From Bacillus luti (GTDB lineage: Bacteria > Bacillota > Bacilli > Bacillales > Bacillaceae_G): 64,000 nt of DNA. The position numbers and the translations under genes are program-made. The stretch spans positions 186,001 through 250,000 of the forward strand of contig NZ_MACI01000095.1 of the NCBI RefSeq assembly GCF_001884105.1, written 5' to 3'. This document shows positions 57,438-64,000 of the stretch, one piece after another; the stretch's first letter is position 1, and every line of letters starts with the position of its first letter. The notes beneath the pieces are model-generated. The model was given only the letters and a program-made list of their open reading frames with translations, was not told where the DNA came from and did not search any database.

Positions 57438-57457
57438 GTCACAATTCGGTCACAATT
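57438..57457 (+). promoter_or_regulatory. Direct repeat GTCACAATT with 11-bp period
   Basis: GTCACAATT at 57438-57446 recurs at 57449-57457, one helical turn apart, upstream of the small secreted-protein gene. This layout is typical of a tandem site for a response regulator or similar activator. The regulator is not identified. Confidence 0.45.
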
Positions 57458-57582
57458 AGCATAAGCATAGAATAGACGAAATGAACTTATTTCCAAAAAG
57501 GCTTGGTTTATTCCAAACATGATTCGTAGAGCTGCAAAAGCACGGATAAAAAGTTCACTATATTCTCAAGGAGGTAGATCGT

Positions 57583-57810
57583 ATGAAAGCTATTCTTGCT
57601 ATCGCTGGACTTATTTGGGTTTTATCACATGGCATTCCAATTTATGAAGGAGAACAAATTCGCAGTGCTCTAAATAAAAATTTTAATGAATATCATATCA
57701 TTGATCGGCAAGATAATGTTGTGACAGTTCGTGTAAATGACTGTTTTCATACGGTAACCGTTGAAGGAACTTCAGTAGTGAATGATACAAAAGTATGTGA
57801 TCAGCAGTAA
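57583..57810 (+). CDS. Small exported protein (75 aa)
   Basis: Product of 75 residues with a hydrophobic N-terminus (KAILAIAGLIWVLSHGI) that looks like a signal peptide or anchor. A soluble part follows with two Cys (NDCFHTV and TKVCDQQ) that could form a disulfide outside the cell. CAAGGAGGTAGATCGT before the ATG is a strong ribosome binding site. No family is recognised. A terminator follows. Confidence 0.6.
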   Translation: MKAILAIAGLIWVLSHGIPIYEGEQIRSALNKNFNEYHIIDRQDNVVTVRVNDCFHTVTVEGTSVVNDTKVCDQQ

Positions 57811-57826
57811 TTATATATAGGAAGAA

Positions 57827-57868
57827 AAAAGTCTCAGTTTGCACGTGTGAAAATTGAGACTTTTATAT
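57827..57868 (+). terminator. Terminator after the small exported-protein gene
   Basis: Stem AAAAGTCTCA / TGAGACTTTT with extra pairing inside, then TATATTT. Confidence 0.82.
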
Positions 57869-57879
57869 TTGGGGACGAA

Positions 57880-57912
57880 TAATAAGTGGGGAGGGACAAT
57901 CCCCACTTATTG
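57880..57912 (+). repeat. GC-capped hairpin, possibly a repeat remnant
   Basis: Perfect 12-bp inverted repeat AATAAGTGGGGA / TCCCCACTTATT with a 7-base loop. It stands alone between a terminator and csoR and resembles the 3' hairpin of the element at 46119. The rest of the gap to 58101 holds only the csoR promoter area (TATAAT at about 58035). Confidence 0.4.
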
Positions 57913-58101
57913 ATGTTTTTTGAAAAAAGGAAAGGGTATTATGAAAATTGAGACTGAGAAGCTAATAATTTGTTAAGAATAATCATAGAGTGGAAATATA
58001 CTCATATGGGGTATCATACATAGATATTTAATGCTATAATTGGTGTACTCGTAAAAGCAATTCTTGTATTGGATGAAGAGAAACTTTAAGAAGGTGATAA
58101 T

Positions 58102-58404
58102 ATGGATCATAAAGAGCATGAATCAGTAACACATAGATCAGAAAAAGAAAAAGAGCAAATTATAAATAGATTAAAGAGAATTGAAGGCCAAGTTCGTGGT
58201 ATTCAAAATATGATTGAAAATGATCGTTATTGCGTGGATATTTTAGTGCAAATTTCAGCGATTAATGCAGCGATGAAAAAAGTAGGAATGGGTGTCTTAA
58301 AAAATCATACAAGTCATTGTGTTTCAGGAGCCATTAAAGATGGAAATGGTGACGAAGCAATTGAGGAATTAATGACAGTATTTGAACGTTTTTCAAAAGC
58401 GTAA
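58102..58404 (+). CDS. csoR: Copper-sensing repressor CsoR
   Basis: All-helical repressor of 100 residues. The copper ligands fall at Cys44 (RYCVDIL), His69 and Cys73 (KNHTSHCV), matching the Cys-His-Cys set of Bacillus CsoR. IINRLKRIEGQVRGIQNMIE is the DNA-contacting first helix. Cu(I) binding releases it from operators upstream of copZ and copA, which follow. Candidate palindromes for it are seen at 58536-58552 and 58874-58892. Confidence 0.95.
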   Translation: MDHKEHESVTHRSEKEKEQIINRLKRIEGQVRGIQNMIENDRYCVDILVQISAINAAMKKVGMGVLKNHTSHCVSGAIKDGNGDEAIEELMTVFERFSKA

Positions 58405-58438
58405 AAACAAGCTAGTTTTTAACTGGCTTGTTTTTTGT
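58405..58438 (+). terminator. Terminator after csoR
   Basis: Stem AAACAAGC / GCTTGTTT with inner pairing, then six T. Confidence 0.82.
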
Positions 58439-58529
58439 TTACCCTTATAGGATTTAGATGTATTGTAGTGAAAAAGTGTATGTAAAATAAACTTTTAGAA
58501 AATAATTGAAAAATCATGATACAAAACCA

Positions 58530-58558
58530 TTGATTACCTTAGGGGGGTATGGTAAGAT
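58530..58558 (+). promoter_or_regulatory. copZ promoter with CsoR operator in the spacer
   Basis: TTGATT (58530-58535), a 17-bp spacer and TAAGAT (58553-58558). The spacer ACCTTAGGGGGGTATGG is a C/G-rich pseudo-palindrome of the kind bound by CsoR, so repressor binding would block polymerase directly. Confidence 0.7.
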
Positions 58559-58604
58559 GTAGTTGTGATTAACAAACAATGAAGAAACAAGAGGAGGATT
58601 TTAA

Positions 58605-58811
58605 ATGGAACAGTTAACATTACAAGTTGAAGGTATGTCTTGTGGACATTGTGTAAATGCTATCGAAAGCAGTGTGAAAGAGCTAAACGGTGTTGAACAA
58701 GTGAAAGTTCAATTAGCAGAAGGAACTGTTGAAGTTACTATCGACTCGTCTGCTGTAACATTAAAAGATATCGTTGCTGTTATTGAAGACCAAGGATACG
58801 ATGTTCAATAA
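58605..58811 (+). CDS. copZ: Copper chaperone CopZ
   Basis: Heavy-metal-associated domain protein of 68 residues. Cu(I) is held by Cys13 and Cys16 in GMSCGHC, and the closing IEDQGYDVQ is typical. It hands copper to the CopA exporter encoded downstream and to CsoR. AGAGGAGGAT precedes the ATG. A terminator separates it from copA. Confidence 0.96.
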   Translation: MEQLTLQVEGMSCGHCVNAIESSVKELNGVEQVKVQLAEGTVEVTIDSSAVTLKDIVAVIEDQGYDVQ

Positions 58812-58831
58812 TTATTTTTAGATATGGAAAT

Positions 58832-58864
58832 AAATCGTACTTTAAATGAAGTACGATTTATTTT
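58832..58864 (+). terminator. Terminator or attenuator between copZ and copA
   Basis: Stem AAATCGTACTT / AAGTACGATTT with a 6-base loop, then ATTTTG. The short T run suggests partial read-through. Confidence 0.7.
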
Positions 58865-58873
58865 GCTAATAAT

Positions 58874-58892
58874 TATACCTCATAAGGGTATA
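58874..58892 (+). promoter_or_regulatory. CsoR-like operator directly before copA
   Basis: TATACCTCATAAGGGTATA is an imperfect palindrome (TATACC / GGGTATA) ending two bases before the copA ribosome binding site. It fits a second CsoR site. Confidence 0.6.
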
Positions 58893-58906
58893 TAGAGGTG
58901 AGAGAT

Positions 58907-61327
58907 ATGAATGAACAAAAAGAGGCCAATCTTCAAATATCAGGAATGACATGTGCAGCATGTGCAAATAGAATTGAAAAAGGTCTGAAAAAAGTAGAAG
59001 GTGTTCATGATGCAAATGTAAATTTTGCACTTGAAAAAACAAAAATAATGTACGATCCAGCGAAAACGAATCCGCAACAATTTAAGCAAAAAGTTGAATC
59101 GTTAGGGTATGGAATTGTCAGTGATAAAGCTGAGTTTACTGTTTCAGGGATGACATGCGCAGCATGTGCCAATAGAGTAGAAAAGCGTTTAAATAAGTTA
59201 GAAGGTGTGAACGGAGCGACAGTAAATTTCGCTTTAGAATCGGCTACAGTAGATTTTAATCCTGATGAAATTAATGTAAATGAAATGAAGAGTGCAATTA
59301 CGAAATTAGGATATAAATTAGAAGTGAAATCAGATGAGCAAAATGGATCAACTGATCATCGCTTACAAGAAATTGAGCGACAAAAGAAGAAATTTATCAT
59401 TTCATTTATTTTATCATTTCCGTTATTGTGGGCAATGGTAAGTCATTTCTCATTTACATCGTTTATTTATTTACCAGATATGCTTATGAACCCATGGGTA
59501 CAACTAGCACTTGCAACGCCAGTTCAGTTTATCATTGGTGGGCAGTTTTATGTTGGGGCTTATAAAGCGTTACGTAATAAAAGCGCCAATATGGATGTTC
59601 TCGTTGCACTTGGAACGTCTGCGGCATATTTCTACAGTGTGTATTTAAGTATTAGGTCGATTGGTTCTTCGGAACATATGACAGACTTGTATTTTGAAAC
59701 GAGTGCAGTACTTATTACATTAATTATTTTAGGTAAATTATTTGAGGTGAAAGCAAAAGGACGCTCGTCAGAAGCAATTAAAAAATTAATGGGATTACAG
59801 GCGAAAACCGCTACTGTTGTACGAGATGGAACAGAAATGAAAATTTTAATTGAAGAAGTGGTAGCTGGTGATATCGTTTATGTGAAACCAGGGGAAAAAA
59901 TTCCGGTAGATGGGGAAATTGTAGAAGGAAAGTCAGCAATAGATGAATCGATGTTAACAGGCGAGAGTATCCCGGTTGATAAAACAATTGGGGATGTAGT
60001 AATCGGTTCTACAATAAATAAAAATGGCTTTTTAAAAGTGAAAGCAACTAAGGTAGGAAGAGATACTGCATTAGCTCAAATTATTAAAGTAGTAGAAGAG
60101 GCTCAAGGTTCAAAAGCTCCTATTCAAAGGGTAGCAGATCAAATTTCAGGTGTTTTCGTACCGGTTGTAGTTGGAATTGCGATTATTACATTTGTTGTGT
60201 GGATGCTATTTGTTACACCTGGTGATTTTGGCGGAGCACTTGAGAAAATGATAGCCGTACTTGTTATCGCTTGTCCGTGTGCATTAGGTCTTGCAACACC
60301 TACGTCTATTATGGCGGGATCAGGAAGATCGGCTGAATATGGAATTTTATTTAAAGGTGGAGAGCATTTAGAAGCAACCCACCGATTAGATACAGTTATT
60401 CTAGATAAAACAGGTACTGTGACAAATGGGAAACCGGTGTTAACAGATGTAATTGTAGCAGATGGATTCCATGAAGAAGAAATACTACGTTTAGTAGGTG
60501 CGGCAGAAAAAAATTCTGAACACCCACTTGCAGAAGCGATTGTAGAAGGAATTAAAGAAAAGAAAATTGATATCCCAAGTTCAGAAACATTTGAAGCGAT
60601 TCCAGGATTCGGTATCGAATCAGTTGTAGAAGGGAAACAATTATTAATTGGTACACGTCGATTAATGAAGAAATTCGATATTGATATTGAAGAAGTTTCT
60701 AAATCGATGGAAGCGCTAGAACGAGAAGGAAAAACAGCAATGTTAATAGCAATAGATAAGGAGTATGCTGGAATAGTTGCCGTTGCGGATACTGTAAAAG
60801 ATACTTCAAAAGCAGCTATCGCAAGACTTAAGAAAATGGGTCTAGACGTTGTTATGATTACAGGAGATAATACACAAACCGCTCAGGCAATCGCTAAGCA
60901 AGTTGGTATTGATCATGTAATTGCAGAAGTATTACCAGAAGGAAAAGCAGAAGAAGTGAAAAAACTGCAAGCGCAAGGTAAGAAAGTAGCAATGGTTGGA
61001 GATGGAATAAATGATGCGCCTGCATTGGCTACGGCGGATATCGGTATGGCAATTGGAACCGGAACGGATGTAGCGATGGAAGCGGCAGATATTACGTTAA
61101 TCCGTGGTGATTTAAATAGTATTGCTGATGCAATCTTTATGAGTAAGATGACGATAAGAAATATTAAGCAAAATTTATTCTGGGCACTAGCTTATAACGG
61201 CTTAGGAATCCCGATTGCCGCGTTCGGTTTCTTGGCACCTTGGGTTGCTGGAGCCGCGATGGCATTTAGTTCTGTATCCGTTGTATTAAATGCATTACGA
61301 CTGCAAAGAGTGAAATTAAAAAAATAA
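58907..61327 (+). CDS. copA: Copper-exporting P1B-type ATPase CopA
   Basis: Cu(I) efflux pump of 806 residues. Two N-terminal metal-binding domains each carry GMTCAACAN. Eight membrane helices follow, with the transport motif ACPCALG. The phosphorylation motif is DKTGTVTNG, the TGES loop is LTGESIPVD, the nucleotide-binding His-Pro is in SEHPLAEAI, and the hinge is [15 protein letters not shown] 58907 is used because GAGGTG lies 7 bases upstream; GTG 58898 is in frame within that site. Regulated by CsoR. Confidence 0.97.
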   Translation: MNEQKEANLQISGMTCAACANRIEKGLKKVEGVHDANVNFALEKTKIMYDPAKTNPQQFKQKVESLGYGIVSDKAEFTVSGMTCAACANRVEKRLNKLEGVNGATVNFALESATVDFNPDEINVNEMKSAITKLGYKLEVKSDEQNGSTDHRLQEIERQKKKFIISFILSFPLLWAMVSHFSFTSFIYLPDMLMNPWVQLALATPVQFIIGGQFYVGAYKALRNKSANMDVLVALGTSAAYFYSVYLSIRSIGSSEHMTDLYFETSAVLITLIILGKLFEVKAKGRSSEAIKKLMGLQAKTATVVRDGTEMKILIEEVVAGDIVYVKPGEKIPVDGEIVEGKSAIDESMLTGESIPVDKTIGDVVIGSTINKNGFLKVKATKVGRDTALAQIIKVVEEAQGSKAPIQRVADQISGVFVPVVVGIAIITFVVWMLFVTPGDFGGALEKMIAVLVIACPCALGLATPTSIMAGSGRSAEYGILFKGGEHLEATHRLDTVILDKTGTVTNGKPVLTDVIVADGFHEEEILRLVGAAEKNSEHPLAEAIVEGIKEKKIDIPSSETFEAIPGFGIESVVEGKQLLIGTRRLMKKFDIDIEEVSKSMEALEREGKTAMLIAIDKEYAGIVAVADTVKDTSKAAIARLKKMGLDVVMITGDNTQTAQAIAKQVGIDHVIAEVLPEGKAEEVKKLQAQGKKVAMVGDGINDAPALATADIGMAIGTGTDVAMEAADITLIRGDLNSIADAIFMSKMTIRNIKQNLFWALAYNGLGIPIAAFGFLAPWVAGAAMAFSSVSVVLNALRLQRVKLKK

Positions 61328-61363
61328 AAATCTATAGAGTAATTGCATATGCTTTTAAAACGA

Positions 61364-61398
61364 AAAACAATACTTTGAAATAAGTATTGTTTTTTGTT
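61364..61398 (+). terminator. Terminator after copA
   Basis: Stem AAAACAATACTT / AAGTATTGTTTT with a 6-base loop, then T residues. Confidence 0.88.
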
Positions 61399-61489
61399 CA
61401 TATAGAAAGAAAAAAGATATAATAAAGCAGCAATATTGAATCGTAGGTGGTAGAAAAGTTAAATGATAGTTTAGTAAGGAGGCTCTACT

Positions 61490-61957
61490 ATGTTAAAAGA
61501 TACGATTATTAGAACATTTCATAAAGAGGATTTAGAACAAGTATTACAGTTGTTCTATGAAACAGTTCATACAATTAATGCAAAAGATTATAACGAATTA
61601 CAACTACAGGCATGGGCGCCAGATCGACTAGATAGGGAAAGTTGGTTACAATCTTTAGAGAAGAATATTAGTTATGTAGCGGATTATAACGGTGTGATAG
61701 TGGGATTTGGGGATTATAATGATGATCATTACGTAGATCGTCTATTTACGCATAAAGATTATCAAGGGAAAAGGATAGCGTCATACATACTACAGGAGTT
61801 AGAAAAAGAAGCAGTGAACTTGGGGCATAAGGATATATATACAGAAGCGAGTATTACAGCAAAACCTTTCTTTGAAAGTAAAGGTTTTATTTGCATAAAG
61901 GAACAAAAGAAACAGCATAATGGTCAGATCTTTATTAATTATGTAATGAAAAAATAG
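61490..61957 (+). CDS. GNAT family N-acetyltransferase
   Basis: Acetyltransferase of 155 residues filling a single GNAT fold: IIRTFHKEDLEQVLQLF at the start, the acetyl-CoA motif FTHKDYQGKRIASYILQELEKEA near residue 85, and KPFFESKGFICIKEQ at the end. It resembles YafP/YkkB-type small acetyltransferases. Substrate unknown. AAGGAGGCTCTACT precedes the ATG. Confidence 0.87.
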   Translation: MLKDTIIRTFHKEDLEQVLQLFYETVHTINAKDYNELQLQAWAPDRLDRESWLQSLEKNISYVADYNGVIVGFGDYNDDHYVDRLFTHKDYQGKRIASYILQELEKEAVNLGHKDIYTEASITAKPFFESKGFICIKEQKKQHNGQIFINYVMKK

Positions 61958-61987
61958 CCCTCTCGTAAACGAGAAGGCTATTTTTTC
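61951..61987. terminator. Bidirectional terminator between the acetyltransferase and HU genes
   Basis: Stem AAAATAGCC / GGCTATTTT with an inner TCTCG / CGAGA stem. It overlaps the acetyltransferase stop and ends both converging transcripts. Confidence 0.85.
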
Positions 61988-61988
61988 A

Positions 61989-62261
61989 TTATTTTACAGC
62001 TTCTTTAAGTTCTTTACCAGCTTTGAAAGCAGGTACTTTAGAAGCTGCGATTTGCATTTCTTCACCAGTTTGTGGGTTACGGCCTGTACGAGCAGCTCTT
62101 TCGCGAACTTCGAATGTACCGAATCCGATAAGTTGTACTTTTTCACCAGCAGCTAAAGTGTTAGTGATTGATTCTACTACAGTTTGTAAAACTACAGTAG
62201 CTTCTTTTTGAGAAATCTCAGCATTTTGTGCTACGTTTTTGATTAATTCTGTTTTGTTCAT
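61989..62261 (-). CDS. hup: Nucleoid protein HU
   Basis: Histone-like DNA-bending protein of 90 residues, the standard HU length. Starts [17 protein letters not shown]. The beta-arm consensus [21 protein letters not shown] and the end [16 protein letters not shown] are typical. ATG 62261 is chosen over the in-frame GTG at 62270, which lies in the GAGGTG ribosome binding site. A strong promoter precedes it. This is likely one of several HU paralogues in the genome. Confidence 0.97.
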   Translation of the reverse strand: MNKTELIKNVAQNAEISQKEATVVLQTVVESITNTLAAGEKVQLIGFGTFEVRERAARTGRNPQTGEEMQIAASKVPAFKAGKELKEAVK

Positions 62262-62301
62262 GTTTTTCACCTCATATGTAAATAATGCTATTTAAGTTGT
62301 T

Positions 62302-62330
62302 ATTATAACGTATAAAACATTCGAGAACAA
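62302..62330 (-). promoter_or_regulatory. HU gene promoter
   Basis: On the minus strand TTGTTC (62330-62325), exactly 17 bp, then TATAAT (62307-62302). Confidence 0.75.
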
Positions 62331-62402
62331 GTGTACGTACATATATTCGCGAAAAAAATGAAATTTGTAATATTTTTTAGCGCGACTTTACAGACATTCA
62401 AT

Positions 62403-63218
62403 TTAAGCGGATATAGATTTATTCTTTATTTCCGTCTTCTCTGTAGAGGAAGATAGTTTCTTATTATAAGATATGAAATAAGGTAGTGCTACAAATAACA
62501 TACCTCCTACTAAATTTCCAAAGAAAACAAAAATGAAATTTGGAACATATTCAGCCCAAGTTAAATGACCAGCAAAAATTGCAGCTGGGATGACAAACAT
62601 ATTGGCTACAACGTGTTGAAATCCAATCGCGACAAAAGTCATAACTGGGAACCAAATACCGATTATCTTTCCGATAAATTCTTTACTTCCTATACTAAGC
62701 CAAACAGCTAAACAAACGAGCCAATTACATCCAATTGCAGAAATGAAGGCTTGCAGTGGTGTGTCTTGTAATTTAGCCTGTGCAATAGAAATTGTTTTAG
62801 CTAAAAAAACTCCCTCTGTTAATCCAACGATATGACCGAAGAAATAAGCAACGAATACAGCCCCTATAAAGTTACTAAACGTAACAATAACTAAATTACG
62901 TAGTAAGCGGAATAAGGTGATTTTCTTTTGAAGCCAAGCCATTGAAACTGTCATCATGTTACCAGTTACTAGTTCGCCGCCTGCAAGAATAACGAGTATA
63001 AGACCGATAGGAAAGACAGAGGCACCTAAGAAACTAGTAAATGATCCCCAAGATTTTGGCATCGTTCCAATAACATGAATATCGAGTAAATACCCTAATG
63101 CGATAAAAGCGCCACCAAAAAAGCCGAGAATTAACATAGGGAGTAATGATAAATGAGCTTTTTTTCTTCCAGAATTAGCAGCAAGTTCTGTAATTTCTTC
63201 TGGTGTGTATACAGACAT
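62403..63218 (-). CDS. Formate/nitrite transporter family channel
   Basis: Integral membrane protein of 271 residues with six helices, of the FocA/NirC/YrhG type. Conserved signatures GGELVTGNMMTVSMAW (near residue 90) and GFQHVVANMFVIPAAI (near 198, with the pore His) are intact. It moves formate, nitrite or a similar monovalent anion. ATG 63218 has GGAGGGG 6 bases upstream on the minus strand. Single gene, divergent from the phosphoesterase gene. Confidence 0.92.
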   Translation of the reverse strand: MSVYTPEEITELAANSGRKKAHLSLLPMLILGFFGGAFIALGYLLDIHVIGTMPKSWGSFTSFLGASVFPIGLILVILAGGELVTGNMMTVSMAWLQKKITLFRLLRNLVIVTFSNFIGAVFVAYFFGHIVGLTEGVFLAKTISIAQAKLQDTPLQAFISAIGCNWLVCLAVWLSIGSKEFIGKIIGIWFPVMTFVAIGFQHVVANMFVIPAAIFAGHLTWAEYVPNFIFVFFGNLVGGMLFVALPYFISYNKKLSSSTEKTEIKNKSISA

Positions 63219-63406
63219 GAATAACCCCTCCGTCATATTGTGATGGAAAGAAAGAACTTTCCAAAGAATCTATGTATTATAAAAATATGTTATGACTTCT
63301 AAATAAATTTGTCAAAGTGAAGGGGATAGAATTGGATATGAATAACAGTTCATGTTGTCACATGAATGTAACAATAAGGCTTTAAAGTACTTCTAGAGGT
63401 GAAAAC

Positions 63407-64000
63407 ATGAATACTCATCGTATGAAGAAAGAACAAAACATATCAAACTTTAGAAAAATTATCATTACTGTTTTTATAAGTATGGTAATGATTTCGGTTG
63501 GCGTGTGTTACTATGCAACGGAAATAGAACGAAAATTAATAACGGTTACTTGGAATGAAGTGAAATCTTCTAAACTCCCTAAAGAATTTAATAATAAGAA
63601 AATTTTGCAATTTTCAGATGTACATTTAGGACCAGAATTTTCATTGAAACAATTAGATAGTTTGGTTGAAAAAATGAATGAGTTACATCCAGATATAGTA
63701 GTTTTTACAGGAGATCTAATAGATAAGTTTGGAACTTATAATGAGGAAAGAGAAGAAGCGAAAAAGATTTTGAAGGAAATTCATGCGCCGCTTGGTAAAT
63801 ATGCTGTGTTTGGAAATCATGATAGAGGTGGCGGCGGTAGTTTGTTTTATAAAAAATATATGGAGGAAGCTGGTTTTTCGGTGTTAGTAAATGAAGTACA
63901 AAAAATTAAATCGGACAATGGAAACTACATTACAATATCAGGTTTGGATGATTTCTTATTAGGAAAGCCACAAATAGACCCAACTTTAAAAAACTTAAAA
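63407..64000 (+). CDS. Membrane-anchored metallophosphoesterase (partial)
   Basis: First 198 codons of a gene cut by the window end. One N-terminal membrane helix (about residues 18-40) is followed by a calcineurin-like phosphoesterase domain. Metal motifs visible so far are FSDVHLG (Asp-x-His), FTGDLID and FGNHDRGG. It resembles YkuE/YkoQ-type phosphodiesterases, some of which act on UDP-sugar lipids. AGAGGTGAAAAC precedes the ATG. The remaining His motifs should lie beyond the window. Confidence 0.85.
   Translation, partial: MNTHRMKKEQNISNFRKIIITVFISMVMISVGVCYYATEIERKLITVTWNEVKSSKLPKEFNNKKILQFSDVHLGPEFSLKQLDSLVEKMNELHPDIVVFTGDLIDKFGTYNEEREEAKKILKEIHAPLGKYAVFGNHDRGGGGSLFYKKYMEEAGFSVLVNEVQKIKSDNGNYITISGLDDFLLGKPQIDPTLKNLK

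Overview
The window reads as chromosomal DNA of a Bacillus cereus-group bacterium (B. cereus / B. thuringiensis / B. anthracis type). The base composition is AT-rich and ribosome binding sites are strong, with GTG and TTG starts common. Gene order matches the Firmicute block ymfJ-ymfK-rodZ-pgsA-cinA-recA-rny-ymdB-spoVS ... miaB-ricA-cotE-mutS-mutL. Two lineage marks support the group: a group I intron inside recA, and a 157-bp TTTAT-flanked repeat that looks like bcr1. No plasmid, prophage or CRISPR signal was seen.

Region 1 (1-21350) is conserved core: envelope and phospholipid genes (rodZ, pgsA), DNA uptake and repair (cinA, recA, mutSL), RNA decay and tRNA modification (rny, ymdB, ricA, miaB), sporulation (spoVS, cotE), a ferredoxin-linked 2-oxoacid oxidoreductase (korAB) and a dipeptidase. 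recA is split by a 989-bp group I intron (4778-5766). The intron carries its own Vsr-like (EDxHD-type) homing-endonuclease gene. A LexA/DinR box sits directly upstream of the recA promoter.

Region 2 (21350-32300) is more variable. It holds an acetyltransferase, a small orphan gene, a decayed coding remnant, a 927-residue TPR plus dynamin-like GTPase, a lipoteichoic-acid-synthase-type sulfatase and a flavoprotein. It ends with two enzymes that together look like a 2-aminothiazoline-4-carboxylate to cysteine pathway, next to a divergent LysR regulator and a sodium/solute symporter (to 34865).

Region 3 (35000-47800) is accessory metabolism and signalling. A bacillithiol deacetylase gene (bshB2) is broken by a frameshift. 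Then come a hydrolase, a MocR-type regulator, a CidA/LrgB-like pair, a YfmQ-like protein, a membrane-anchored PAS-GGDEF-EAL protein and small enzymes. The bcr1-like repeat has inserted into the 3' end of an alpha/beta-hydrolase gene and now supplies its last codons and stop.

Region 4 (47970-64000) holds pepT, the alkylation-response operon adaA-ogt-alkA with divergent exoA, a Fur-boxed siderophore importer operon ending in an esterase, a relic of a cation-efflux gene, the copper cluster csoR / copZ / copA with operator-like palindromes, the nucleoid protein HU, a formate/nitrite-type channel, and the start of a membrane-anchored metallophosphoesterase cut by the window end.

All identifications come from reading motifs, lengths and context. 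No database search was run.
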